Below, piece by piece: positions 1-8,623 of a stretch of DNA of 64,000 nucleotides. Position numbers and translations under genes: made by a program. The stretch lies in contig NZ_PYMB01000012.1 in NCBI RefSeq assembly GCF_003026455.1, positions 61,241 through 125,240 on the forward strand. Reading direction: 5' to 3'. The notes below the pieces were generated by a model. The model searched no databases. It was not told the origin of the DNA and was given only the letters and a program-made list of their open reading frames with translations. Position 1 is the first letter of the stretch. Each line of letters starts with the position of its first letter. The DNA comes from Photobacterium rosenbergii (lineage in GTDB: Bacteria; Pseudomonadota; Gammaproteobacteria; Enterobacterales; Vibrionaceae).

Positions 1-419
1 ATATACTTCTCTGCAATATCGAGCGTATCTTCAATGGTTTCGCCGTTTGCGTGGGCATAAAGCGTAACACCAGTTCGGCATTTGCCGCCGAGAAGTTGGT
101 ATACCGGAAGGTTCGCAACCTTACCTTTAATGTCCCAAAGAGCCATATCAATCGCTGCGATGGCAGCCATGGTAATTGGACCTCGACGCCAGTACACGCC
201 CATGTAGAGGTACTGCCAGATGTCTTCAATCTGGTGAGGGTCACGCCCGATTAAACAAGGTCTTACATGCTCCTCTAGATAGCTGGCCACTGCCATTTCA
301 CGGCCATTTACCGTAGCGTCCCCGAGACCATAGACCCCCTCGTCAGTGATCACTTTAACCGTAACAAAGTTGCGGCCAGGGTTGGTTACATACACTTTAA
401 TGTCTTCAATTTTCATCAT
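1..419 (-). CDS. manD: D-mannonate dehydratase / RspA family (enolase superfamily), 3' part missing
   Basis: This is the N-terminal ~139 residues of a mandelate racemase/muconate-lactonizing-type enzyme; the gene runs off the left edge. The text from [20 protein letters not shown] through [25 protein letters not shown] and [20 protein letters not shown] closely follows E. coli RspA and the ManD dehydratases, which convert D-mannonate (some also D-gluconate) to 2-keto-3-deoxygluconate. Only the N-terminal capping domain and the first barrel strand are present, so the metal ligands and catalytic residues cannot be checked. Two adjacent ATGs (419 and 416) are possible; a GGAG element lies 4 bases before the first and 7 before the second, favouring 416. 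KDG made by such an enzyme would feed KdgK and Eda, which are encoded 61 kb away in this window, but a link is speculative. Whether it is ManD or low-activity RspA cannot be told. Confidence 0.85.
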   Translation of the reverse strand, partial: MMKIEDIKVYVTNPGRNFVTVKVITDEGVYGLGDATVNGREMAVASYLEEHVRPCLIGRDPHQIEDIWQYLYMGVYWRRGPITMAAIAAIDMALWDIKGKVANLPVYQLLGGKCRTGVTLYAHANGETIEDTLDIAEKY

Positions 420-461
420 TGCTCTCCGTAAATCGGGGAAGCGCCACTTGGTGAACGCTTT

Positions 462-490
462 AGTAAATCGGTTTGGTAAATCGGTTTACT
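462..490. promoter_or_regulatory. Two overlapping LacI-type operator-like palindromes upstream of manD
   Basis: Two copies of GTAAATCGGTTT lie 13 bp apart (462-477 and 475-490). The second copy, GGTAAATCGGTTTACT, is a near-perfect palindrome centred on CG, the usual layout for LacI-family operators. A third, degenerate copy (GTAAATCGGGG) begins at 428, just upstream of the start codon. Position and symmetry suggest repressor control of the dehydratase gene. The regulator is not in this window; a UxuR/GntR-type protein is an alternative. Confidence 0.55.
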
Positions 491-906
491 AATTATGTTC
501 GACGATCATATGGGTAAAAGTCAAACCGGTAAGTGAGATCTAAACGACACTTTTGAAATGATCTCGAAGATCAGGGGAAGAAAGACTGGAAAAGAGGGTG
601 GGGGTGGAAAGGGGAAATACTGGCCAAGTTTGGCTTAATTTATTAACAAGATGGATCGAGCAGTTATTAAGGAACTAATGATTCAATGCTCTCACTTGTA
701 ATTTTGATTTCTCCTTTTGTCGGGGCTGCTAACTTGTTTTTGCCCCTTTCCGTGCTGGCAACTAGAAAGAAATCCTTCTCGGTTGTCTAAATCACCTTTG
801 CCCCATTCTGAATTTGCACAAGTCGAGTTCGCACTCTGACTATTTACCGTATGATTTAGTTTTGTTCATATCAGATACGAGACCCAAAAATGGGGGGGCA
901 ACTAAA

Positions 907-955
907 ATTAGCCTCAAATGGCTAAATTTGAATATTTAGCTAACTATGGCTAAAT
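907..955. promoter_or_regulatory. Array of alternating GGCTAAAT / ATTTAGCC half-sites
   Basis: Four half-sites of an 8-bp motif alternate in direction with 13-14 bp spacing: TTAGCC at 908-913, GGCTAAAT at 920-927, ATTTAGC at 934-940, GGCTAAAT at 948-955. They lie immediately upstream of the SatD-like gene, whose product has a C-terminal HTH, so autoregulation is a natural guess. A weaker TAGCTAAGATGGCT stretch spans the start codon. Confidence 0.45.
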
Positions 956-987
956 TGGCTCAGGCATTATTTGATTAGGTAGCTAAG

Positions 988-1641
988 ATGGCTCAACAGT
1001 ACAACAACCCTCTAGGGGTAATAGTTGGAGATATAGTCAACTCCACTCAGCTGGAACCGAAAGATTTCGAGCAAGTAATGGAAACAATTAGCAGCATCCA
1101 AAAATTTATCAATGCCGAGTTTTCCGATAACTCACATGCATTACATCGTGGTGATGAGTTCCAATCTGTGATTTTTAACTACGAGCAAACGCTGCTTTAC
1201 GTCATTATGTACAGGCTCGCTATCAAGGCACTTGGTAAACAATTTGACTGCAGAGTGAGTTTTGCTGTGGCAAGAGGGGCGGAATTAAGGGAGTCGGTCG
1301 GTCAATCAATGGGCGAGGCATTTACGATTTCTGGCCGAGCACTAGGTGGTATGAGAGGCGAAAGATTAGTTTATAGAAGTGATTCAGCCTATCATGAAGA
1401 ACGTATGTTACTACTAATCAGATACTTAGACAGTCAGATAGTGGGATTAACTCCTCGACAATGCGAAATAATTCTTCCATTGATTAAACGCTTTGGAAGA
1501 CTCTCATATTCACAACTGGCAGAAGATTTACACATTTCGAACGCAACAGTAAGTAAAGCCCTAAAGGCTGCTGGTTGGAGTTTAATGAAAGGTGTTATCG
1601 TTGAATTCAAAAAAACGATAACGGAAATATATAAAGTTTGA
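988..1641 (+). CDS. SatD-like protein with C-terminal helix-turn-helix
   Basis: A 217-residue soluble protein. The N-terminal ~140 residues resemble the SatD family: VIVGDIVNSTQLE near residue 12 and LHRGDEFQSVIF near 52. These resemble the two metal-binding segments of class III nucleotide-cyclase folds (DIVGST and GD), and GEAFTISGRALG near 108 resembles the cyclase GEAVNLAARL segment; that fold link is my inference. Residues ~150-200 (LTPRQCEIILPLIKRFGRLSYSQLAEDLHISNATVSKALKAAGW) are a clear helix-turn-helix, so it probably binds DNA. SatD genes in other bacteria often sit next to a DUF3307 membrane protein gene, but none is present here. The stop is followed by 560 bp of non-coding sequence, so it is monocistronic. 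The ligand and target genes are unknown. Confidence 0.7.
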   Translation: MAQQYNNPLGVIVGDIVNSTQLEPKDFEQVMETISSIQKFINAEFSDNSHALHRGDEFQSVIFNYEQTLLYVIMYRLAIKALGKQFDCRVSFAVARGAELRESVGQSMGEAFTISGRALGGMRGERLVYRSDSAYHEERMLLLIRYLDSQIVGLTPRQCEIILPLIKRFGRLSYSQLAEDLHISNATVSKALKAAGWSLMKGVIVEFKKTITEIYKV

Positions 1642-2201
1642 GCTTTACAGAGCTTTGAGGTTAACAAACCAAGCGACTCCTTCAAATACAGCCATAGAAA
1701 AGGTTTGCGTAACACATCTTTGCCCCAAAGTGTGTTTCAGCTTCCCAATTGAACACGTAACTATAACTTCCTTTGACCTACATTTCATAATGCTAGCAGT
1801 CCCCCAAAAGGCTAACTAGTGTCTACTGAGTTAGTGGCTATTCACTGTGCTAATTCGTTCTTACTTAATTTAGTAAAATCACTAACACAAAGATGTTCAG
1901 GGAAGTGTTTCAACTAAAGGCGTCACATGCCTTTACCCCGAAATGAAGTGTGATTCTCAACTCATGTTATTTAGGTCATATTAAAATGGTATTTACAAAC
2001 TGTGTCGTAATTTTACCTACTATGAAATATGATTTTGAACTTTAGTTCGAGTGCTGACTTTCATATTAAGATGAATGATACTGCGGAGATAGGCATTGGT
2101 TATGTAATCAATACTATCGTATCGATAAAAATAATTTGATGTCGTACAGAATAGTTGCACATCTATAATCTCGACTTTATTAAAAGCAGATTAAACAACA
2201 A
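1642..2201. other. AT-rich intergenic region
   Basis: 560 bp with no credible gene on either strand. It is markedly richer in A and T than the blocks to the right and continues the composition of the lipoprotein gene that follows. No terminator hairpin with a T run, tRNA or repeat was recognised. The promoter of the lipoprotein gene is presumably within the last 150 bp. Confidence 0.5.
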
Positions 2202-4871
2202 ATGATTTTTCAACGTTCTTGTCTAGTTGCAACTCTGTCGATTCTACTTTCAGGTTGTGGCGGTGGTGACTCCGATAGTTCACCGCAACGGCCGTCAATT
2301 CCGCCCACAACAAGTTGTCCAGACGGTAGTTGTCTAGAAGATGATGAGTTTACCAATCCTAGTTTGCCTATGGTTCCGGTTGAACCGCCAACTATACCGC
2401 CAACAACAAATTGTCCAGATGGTAGTTGTTTAGAAGATGATGGGTTTACTAACCCTAGTTTGCCTATGGTTCCGGTTGAACCGCCAACTATACCGCCAAC
2501 AACAAGTTGTCCAGATGGTAGTTGTTTAGAAGATGATGGGTTTACTAACCCTAGTTTGCCTATGGTTCCGGTTGAACCGCCAACTATACCGCCAACAACA
2601 AGTTGTCCAGATGGTAGTTGTCTAGAAGATGATGGGTTTACCAACCCAAACTTACCTACAATTCCAGACTTTACCATTATTGGCGCAGACAAGGCCTATG
2701 CGGCTAATTCACCAGTAGCGTTGAAGGTTAGTTATGGTGAAGAGGATGTATACTCCATTTCCTACTTGTGGACTCAAGTTTCAGGTATGCCAGTATCAAT
2801 TCAAGCCCCTGATTTACAAGAGGTCAATTTCGTAGTGCCTGTCAATATTGTCGAGGCACAAGAACTAGTCTTTCACTTAGAACTAACCTCTGAACATAGT
2901 GAACGCTCTGAGACGACTAAGATTGCTGTTTATTCACCTCTTACCATCACTCCAATCGATATGCCAATAACCGCACTTGGTGATCAAGTTCAGATAATGA
3001 TATCAGGAGGTAACGACAGTGCCCTGCACTTTAGTAGTTCAGACAGCGAGATTGCAACAATTGACACTGATGGGTTACTTACACCCTTAAGCCCAGGTCA
3101 AGTAACCATTAAGGTCACGCAGGCCGCGCTAGGTTTACTACCAACATTAAGTGATGAGATTTCTCTGGTTATTGGCGATGCTGAAGATACGACCGTGTAT
3201 CTTGATATTCCTGTTGAAGTAACTAATGAGACTAACACAGGCTCTTACTACAATGTGCCAACAATGAGTGAAGATAAGGACACAAGCTTTACTACATATG
3301 CGAGGGCTATTTTTGGTGATGAAGAACGTAATGCGGAGTTAAGAAAAGTTGATGGTATTTGGAAAGGCACACTGCAACAAATGCCCGCCGACACACCAAT
3401 TAACTTAACGACGCATAGCTTAGATTTCGCAGGTCAAGAAATCTACCAGCAATCTCGAGAGCTTATTTTGGCTGAGGGGGAAACACAACCTCTTACTATA
3501 CAGCAACAAGCTGTAGAGCCTGAAAACATTGTTACAGTACCAATCGACCGCTGTGAAAACTATATAGATGATAAAGGCAATATTTATCCGATAATACAAA
3601 GAGAAAGTATCAACAGTGATGGCATGATGCTTCATGTTTGGGGCTACACAAAAGGTGGACAATTTACTCGCCACCACGACTGTCAACCCGCGTATATTGA
3701 ATACTACCCATCAGGAAATCTGGAAAGTGAATATTACTATTTACATGGCGTAAATCATAATAATGGCGAGATTTCATCTAGCCATTATCTTGATGCTGTT
3801 AATGAATTAGGCGATCCAATCAAGAGCTTGGAGTACAGACATGATCAGCATGGGAATTATGTAATCTTAGATGATCAACCTTCAGTATATCAGTACTATC
3901 CTAGTGGTAGAATTCGAGTAAAAGCTTGGAAAGCTGGAGCAGATTACGTCTCTGCACGAAATTTTGGTCCAGATTCTATCACCTACTCGGATACACCTGA
4001 GTCATTCTATAGCAGTTTAATATGGCATGATGCTGAACAAAATCGTGAAAAACAGTCAGTTTTTAATGATGATGGTACCGTTCAGTGGTGTAAATATATT
4101 GACCCGTTAACCAATGCAGAAATGCATTACAATGATTGCCAACTCACTGACCAGTTTGGCCAAGTAATTAAAAATGAGGCGGAATTAGATAGACAATATG
4201 GTATTGATACAAATGACGAACCTATCATTGAGCCTATCAACGAATGCACTCATTTTATCGATATAGATGGTGCTGTTTACCCTATTCAGTCGCAGATTAG
4301 CAGTTCTGGATATGTGACTACTGGTTATTACAAGGATGAACAATACATCTATCACAACCAATGTAAACCAGCAATGACTCGATTTTATGATTCAGGCAAT
4401 CCTGAACATGCTTGGACATTCCGCCAAGGCTTGAACACTAACCCTGATGGCTATACTTCATTCGCTTATTATGACCGTCTAGATAGCAATGGTGAGCCAT
4501 TACTTAAAATGGAATCCAAAATAGAAGATGAGCTTTACGTTATCGTAGATGACCAACCATCAGTGATTAAGTACTTCATTAATGGTGATATTCAGTACCA
4601 GTCTTGGATGAAGACTAATGTACAAGGTGACTGGGTATATGGACGTGATGCAGGCCCTGACATTATCAATTACGGCTATGGAGTGAATGGACAATACCAG
4701 CAAAAAGGTCTTTATTGGTACAACGAAGTTGGTGATATTTTAAAACGTAAATACTTTGATGAATCTGGGCAAGTTGATTTTTGCCATTATTACGAGTCAG
4801 GTGAAGAGCCAAAGTTCGATGACGCTTGTTTTAATGAGACTGAACTTGATATTGAATACCAAATCAAGTAA
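2202..4871 (+). CDS. Large lipoprotein with Cys-containing tandem repeats, Ig-like domain and two MORN-like modules
   Basis: An 889-residue predicted lipoprotein: the signal peptide ends in the lipobox LSGC near residue 19 and is followed by GGGDSDSS, typical of surface lipoproteins. Residues ~34-155 are four copies of a 32-residue unit, each with a CPDGSCLEDD core. A PKD/Ig-like segment follows, then a Big_2-like stretch (SSSDSEIATIDTDGLLTPLS). The C-terminal half holds two ~220-residue modules (about 445-660 and 670-889). Each begins with a Cys followed by [DI]D-G-x-[IV]YPI, carries a DDQPSV segment and short MORN_2/YwqK-like repeats such as YYPSGRIR and YFINGDIQ, and ends with paired cysteines. 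The gene is AT-rich, stands alone, and has only a weak ribosome-binding site. Function is unknown; an envelope-anchored, disulfide-stabilised binding or adhesion protein is possible. Confidence 0.75.
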   Translation: MIFQRSCLVATLSILLSGCGGGDSDSSPQRPSIPPTTSCPDGSCLEDDEFTNPSLPMVPVEPPTIPPTTNCPDGSCLEDDGFTNPSLPMVPVEPPTIPPTTSCPDGSCLEDDGFTNPSLPMVPVEPPTIPPTTSCPDGSCLEDDGFTNPNLPTIPDFTIIGADKAYAANSPVALKVSYGEEDVYSISYLWTQVSGMPVSIQAPDLQEVNFVVPVNIVEAQELVFHLELTSEHSERSETTKIAVYSPLTITPIDMPITALGDQVQIMISGGNDSALHFSSSDSEIATIDTDGLLTPLSPGQVTIKVTQAALGLLPTLSDEISLVIGDAEDTTVYLDIPVEVTNETNTGSYYNVPTMSEDKDTSFTTYARAIFGDEERNAELRKVDGIWKGTLQQMPADTPINLTTHSLDFAGQEIYQQSRELILAEGETQPLTIQQQAVEPENIVTVPIDRCENYIDDKGNIYPIIQRESINSDGMMLHVWGYTKGGQFTRHHDCQPAYIEYYPSGNLESEYYYLHGVNHNNGEISSSHYLDAVNELGDPIKSLEYRHDQHGNYVILDDQPSVYQYYPSGRIRVKAWKAGADYVSARNFGPDSITYSDTPESFYSSLIWHDAEQNREKQSVFNDDGTVQWCKYIDPLTNAEMHYNDCQLTDQFGQVIKNEAELDRQYGIDTNDEPIIEPINECTHFIDIDGAVYPIQSQISSSGYVTTGYYKDEQYIYHNQCKPAMTRFYDSGNPEHAWTFRQGLNTNPDGYTSFAYYDRLDSNGEPLLKMESKIEDELYVIVDDQPSVIKYFINGDIQYQSWMKTNVQGDWVYGRDAGPDIINYGYGVNGQYQQKGLYWYNEVGDILKRKYFDESGQVDFCHYYESGEEPKFDDACFNETELDIEYQIK
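2301..2650 (+). repeat. 96-bp in-frame tandem repeat, about four copies
   Basis: Units begin at 2301, 2397, 2493 and 2589, each starting CCGCC(A/C)ACAACAA. Units 2 and 3 differ at one base over 96 bp. Unit 1 has several substitutions, and unit 4 decays after about 60 bp. The near-identity of the central copies points to recent expansion or homogenisation. Because 96 is a multiple of three, copy-number change would alter length without breaking the frame. Confidence 0.95.
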
Positions 4872-5160
4872 GTGCTAATTTAACTAAAGATATGGACATT
4901 GAATATTTTTTTGTGTCCATTTTCTTTGCCCGCAAAGCACTGTGTTAGTTCGCTCAATTTTATTTGTGCTAATGAGGTTGTGAAAAGTTGGATTAAATAC
5001 ACTAGCTAACTTCTGTCCAGAGCCTTCACATTTGATACACCCTAAGTCAGAAGTGCCCCGTTGTGTTTTAATTAGATTTGTCATTAGCAGGGAGTAAGGT
5101 TTGCGATGATTTATTTTTGTAATCAATACGATTGCCTCTACAAAATGCCATTGCACACTA
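4872..5160. other. Intergenic region between convergent genes
   Basis: 289 bp between the lipoprotein gene and the end of the LysR gene. A 90-codon open frame on the minus strand (4884-5156) has no family resemblance and no visible ribosome-binding site; I do not call it. No strong terminator hairpin was found. Confidence 0.5.
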
Positions 5161-6051
5161 TTAAGTCAAGAGCTCACGGCAACTCTCTCTGATCAACTGC
5201 ATACATTTTTTTATCGTCGGGTTAGACTCAAAGGCAAATGAATATAATAGGGCGAGACTAGTTTGGTAATCGTGTACCAAATCGGAGACCTTTATTCGAC
5301 TAATAAGCCCCTGCTGCTCATAGATTTTTGCATCTAAATGATTAATTACCGCCCAGCCTCGATTGCCTAGTAATCTTACCGTCAAGTCCACACTATTGAC
5401 TTCATGATATTGATTTGAGACCTGCATGGTTCTTTCTCCAGTAATAAACACATTACTGCTGACAAGTTGCGGGTGTTCAGATAAATCCTGGATAGATACT
5501 TGTTCACTACCATTCAAAGAGGAAGTTGGGTGTACGTAAACACCGTAACCGCAACTGCCCATCCTGAAAGCCCCTATTTTCTCTGGAGGTGAGACGTCGC
5601 GTAATGTTGGCATCATAGCAAAATGAGCAAGCCCTTTTTCCAACAATGTTGATGCATGTTCTCTATCACGCTGCAGCCACCTTAGGGTGAGATGAGGAAA
5701 CACTTCACTGATTCGTTGGTCGACATCGGCTAACAATTGACTTGGCACTTGGATGTCATAGCAAAGCGTCAATTGAGTCAGAGCAACTTGCTGGATAGAA
5801 AAAGCCACCGATTCAAAATCTTGTGCCTGTTTAACCAAATGGCGAGCCCGTGGATAGAGGTGGCTTGCAAAGTGGGTAGGCTGTGCTTTTTTACCCTGGA
5901 TTGAAAATAGGGCCTCACCCAAGACATCTTCCAGAGCCAATACATGCTCTCTTACCGTGGTGCGATCTTTGTCTATGGCTCGAGCGGCTGCACTGTAACT
6001 TCCTTCCTCATACACTGCGCGAAAGCAATTGACTTGTTCGAACGTGATCAT
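5161..6051 (-). CDS. LysR-family transcriptional regulator
   Basis: A 296-residue LysR-type regulator. The N-terminal winged HTH (MITFEQVNCFRAVYEEGSYS, then AAARAIDKDRTTVREHV) has an unusual recognition helix: KDRTTVREHV replaces the common SQPAVSRQI pattern. The remainder is a periplasmic-binding-protein-like effector domain. The start at 6051 is preceded by GGGAGAG at good spacing; the open frame extends 27 codons further upstream but has no such site there. It is transcribed divergently from the serine hydrolase gene at 6168, its most likely target by the usual LysR arrangement. The effector is unknown. Confidence 0.85.
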   Translation of the reverse strand: MITFEQVNCFRAVYEEGSYSAAARAIDKDRTTVREHVLALEDVLGEALFSIQGKKAQPTHFASHLYPRARHLVKQAQDFESVAFSIQQVALTQLTLCYDIQVPSQLLADVDQRISEVFPHLTLRWLQRDREHASTLLEKGLAHFAMMPTLRDVSPPEKIGAFRMGSCGYGVYVHPTSSLNGSEQVSIQDLSEHPQLVSSNVFITGERTMQVSNQYHEVNSVDLTVRLLGNRGWAVINHLDAKIYEQQGLISRIKVSDLVHDYQTSLALLYSFAFESNPTIKKCMQLIRESCRELLT

Positions 6052-6167
6052 GATCTCTCCCAAAACACAAGATGAACGTATATCCCCATCATTATGCGAT
6101 GGATATAAAAAATGAGCCACCCTAAACTGCATTTCGTGAACACACTATCACCAATAAAGGCTATGAA

Positions 6168-7469
6168 ATGAAAAAAGCAATGATAAGCAGCCTAATCGGC
6201 TTGAGCCTCTTCTCTGGAGCTGCAATGGCTGTCATGGACACCATTCCTGCTTCGCCTGAAAAGCAGGCGACCAAAGGAACTTGGACTCAGGCGCCTTACA
6301 ATAAGTGGACATTCCGTAATATGGGTCTACACCCGAGCGTGATGGTACCCCGCGACGGCGATATCGTTGCTATCCCGGAAGCGCTGGATCCGAAGCTTGC
6401 CGAGCTCGAATTTGACTACCAAGGTAAAACTTACACTGTACGTGACGCCATGATTGGGGATCACACTGACGGCTATATCATCGTTCACAACGGTAAGGTT
6501 TTGCACGAAGAGTACTTTGGCGAGTTCACGGAAAAAGACCACCATATGTGGGCTTCAAGCACAAAATCCCTAACCGGTCAGGCCTTGGGCCTTCTCGTTG
6601 AGCAGGGAAAAGTAGACGTCAACGCCAAGGTTGACACTTACATCGAGGAGCTAAAAGGCACTCATTTCGGTCAGCGCACTGTCCGAGAAGTGCTGAACAT
6701 GGTAACGGCTCTGAACTACAGCGAAGATTATGTGAACATGGAGCCGGGTGATTTCAGCACCGAGTACTTCCGTCGTCTGGGCTTCGTTGCGGCCTTTGAT
6801 TTGGAAGCCATCGACCCGACTAAAGATGACACTCCTCGTGGCTTACTGGAGTTCGCTCCATTCTTTACTCAAAACCCAGATCTGCAGCCATCTTACAAGT
6901 ATGAGTACCACTCTCCGAACGTGGACGTAATCGGTTGGATCATCAGCCGAGTTTCCGGTCAGCCGCTGCAGACTTTTATTGCTGAGAACATTTGGAGCAA
7001 GCTGGGTGCTGAGCATGATGCCTTTATGATGGCAGATATGACCTTTGTCGCTGTCGCAACTGGCGGTATGAATACGACACTGCGCGACTTTGCACGTGTG
7101 GGTATGGCTATGGCCAACAACGGTAAGTATAACGGTGAACAAGTATTTTCTGAGGATTGGGTTAAAGACACCTTTGCCTTGACCGAAGAGGAGAAACTGC
7201 ACACTGCTCGCAGCGATTATCGAGTTGATGAAAATAGCCCGGTGTACGATCAATGGTTGGAAGGTTACAAGAATTACTTATGGGTACACGACAGCGAAAA
7301 AGGTATTGGTAGCTTCCGCGGTGTATTCGGTCAGAACTTGTACATCAACCAAGAGAAGAACCTGGTAATTGCCACCTTCTCCTCAACACCGAGTGCGTCT
7401 AATGCTGCACGTGAAACCAATCGCCCACGTATGGCTGCCTTCGAAGCGGTTGCGAACTATATCAAGTAA
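6168..7469 (+). CDS. Exported beta-lactamase-fold serine hydrolase
   Basis: A 433-residue protein with a signal peptide (MKKAMISSLIGLSLFSGAAMA). It belongs to the class C beta-lactamase / esterase / 6-aminohexanoate-dimer-hydrolase group. The nucleophile motif is S-S-T-K at residues 130-133, and the second motif region reads YHSPNVDVIGW near 250, where a Tyr-x-Asn element is expected. The C-terminal half contains GGMNTTLRDFARVGM, typical of the family. It is likely periplasmic or secreted and acts on an ester, amide or peptide bond; the substrate cannot be read from sequence. It follows a divergent LysR gene and precedes a small outer-membrane protein by about 60 bp, so these may share a transcript. 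Confidence 0.85.
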   Translation: MKKAMISSLIGLSLFSGAAMAVMDTIPASPEKQATKGTWTQAPYNKWTFRNMGLHPSVMVPRDGDIVAIPEALDPKLAELEFDYQGKTYTVRDAMIGDHTDGYIIVHNGKVLHEEYFGEFTEKDHHMWASSTKSLTGQALGLLVEQGKVDVNAKVDTYIEELKGTHFGQRTVREVLNMVTALNYSEDYVNMEPGDFSTEYFRRLGFVAAFDLEAIDPTKDDTPRGLLEFAPFFTQNPDLQPSYKYEYHSPNVDVIGWIISRVSGQPLQTFIAENIWSKLGAEHDAFMMADMTFVAVATGGMNTTLRDFARVGMAMANNGKYNGEQVFSEDWVKDTFALTEEEKLHTARSDYRVDENSPVYDQWLEGYKNYLWVHDSEKGIGSFRGVFGQNLYINQEKNLVIATFSSTPSASNAARETNRPRMAAFEAVANYIK

Positions 7470-7531
7470 TTCATAAGGCTGGGCAAGTGCACCCAGCCAT
7501 CATTAGAAAGTTAAAATATAGAATAAATAAT

Positions 7532-8278
7532 ATGGTAAGAAAAATTTGTGTATTAGGGGCTTTCCTATGCACTAACGCCTATGCCGAAGAGGTTATCGAT
7601 CCTTCTGATTTAACCAAAGTTTATACACAAGCCGCTGTATTTGTTAACTCAGATGCAGATATCAGAACGGCTGGAATGATGACTGGTGCCTGGAGTGAAA
7701 ATATTCAGTTTGCTGGTTTTATCGAAGCTAATTGGGGAGAGTTAAACTCAGATAAAGCAGATAAATTTTCATTGGATTACAAAAGTAGTCGAACGCAATA
7801 TTTTCAAGTTCATGCTATGGGTGACCAGAAAGGTATATTTCCAAGAGTGGGGTTGAGCTTTGATTATATTCATCAAAAAGTGCCAAATGCTAAAGATGCT
7901 CACCTGTTATCTGTCGGAACAATCGGTGTATTAAACCCAACCTATACAAACGGGAAATTTATGTTGTTCCCCAATGTTGCCTATGCAGTTGGTGATATTT
8001 CAGGAGAACAAGTAGATGGTGTAATGTTGAATTTATTCGCGACCATTCCAGTTTCAGATTCTGGAGCTTTTATTCAAGCATGGCCTGAATATTTTAGTGT
8101 CTCAGGTGATAATGTGAATCTGAACTCTATGACTTACAACTTAATGCTAAATGCACCATTGAAACAAGACAGAACCCAGTGGTTAATGACTAAGCTTGAG
8201 TATAACAGTATTGATATGAATGGTTTTAAGGCTGATGGTGAATTAACGCTAGAAGTTGGCGTTAAGTGGTTTTTCTAA
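7532..8278 (+). CDS. Small outer-membrane beta-barrel-like protein
   Basis: A 248-residue protein with a signal peptide MVRKICVLGAFLCTNAYA. The mature part is a run of alternating polar/hydrophobic strands ending in VGVKWFF; a C-terminal Phe is the usual end signal for outer-membrane insertion. It resembles nucleoside-channel (Tsx)/OmpV-like small barrels in style, but I cannot name a family. I chose 7532 over an in-frame ATG at 7487 because the signal peptide starts there; neither has a clear Shine-Dalgarno. Its place directly after the exported hydrolase suggests uptake of that enzyme's products. Confidence 0.6.
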   Translation: MVRKICVLGAFLCTNAYAEEVIDPSDLTKVYTQAAVFVNSDADIRTAGMMTGAWSENIQFAGFIEANWGELNSDKADKFSLDYKSSRTQYFQVHAMGDQKGIFPRVGLSFDYIHQKVPNAKDAHLLSVGTIGVLNPTYTNGKFMLFPNVAYAVGDISGEQVDGVMLNLFATIPVSDSGAFIQAWPEYFSVSGDNVNLNSMTYNLMLNAPLKQDRTQWLMTKLEYNSIDMNGFKADGELTLEVGVKWFF

Positions 8279-8623
8279 TTAAAACAACAAGCTAGATAAT
8301 CAATTTATATTGTCGAAATTGCTTGATATTTTACATGTTTAAATCAAGCAGATACATTTTTGCCGTTCAAAGCATGCCGACGATTTCATCTTTGGGCGGC
8401 CTTTTAACTATTTGTGAAATTTTGACTATGCAATTAATTAACGAATTTGAGCCTAATCTATGCGAGAAATATCTGGGTGAGTGAACTTTATTAATTAATT
8501 TGTGAAATTACCCTTTATTAATATTAGTAAGGCTTCTAGTCGGAAAAATTATTTATACCGTTAACTGGTTTCACTTATTTTGTAATGAAACTGGTATTTC
8601 ATGCAGATAACATAGGAAATATT
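8279..8623. other. AT-rich intergenic region with short direct repeats
   Basis: 345 bp with no gene. It contains TTAATTAA-rich stretches and a direct repeat of TTTGTGAAATT (near 8411 and 8508), which could be regulator sites for the following amidase gene. No terminator with a convincing T run was seen. Confidence 0.4.

Larger units (their letters stand above)
420..987. other. Intergenic region between manD and the SatD-like gene
   Basis: No credible coding region on either strand. The left end holds the operator-like palindromes and presumably the manD promoter. A short inverted repeat, GATCTCGAAGATC, lies near 559-571. The right end holds the GGCTAAAT motif array described separately. Nothing else recognisable was seen. 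Confidence 0.6.

Noticed and set aside
2210..2692. Long minus-strand frame with Gly/Ser-rich repeats across the lipoprotein gene
   Set aside because: It is the antisense shadow of the 96-bp repeats; the plus frame has a lipobox and extends far beyond the repeats.
4884..5156. 90-codon minus-strand frame
   Set aside because: No ribosome-binding site, no family resemblance, lies in AT-rich intergenic DNA.
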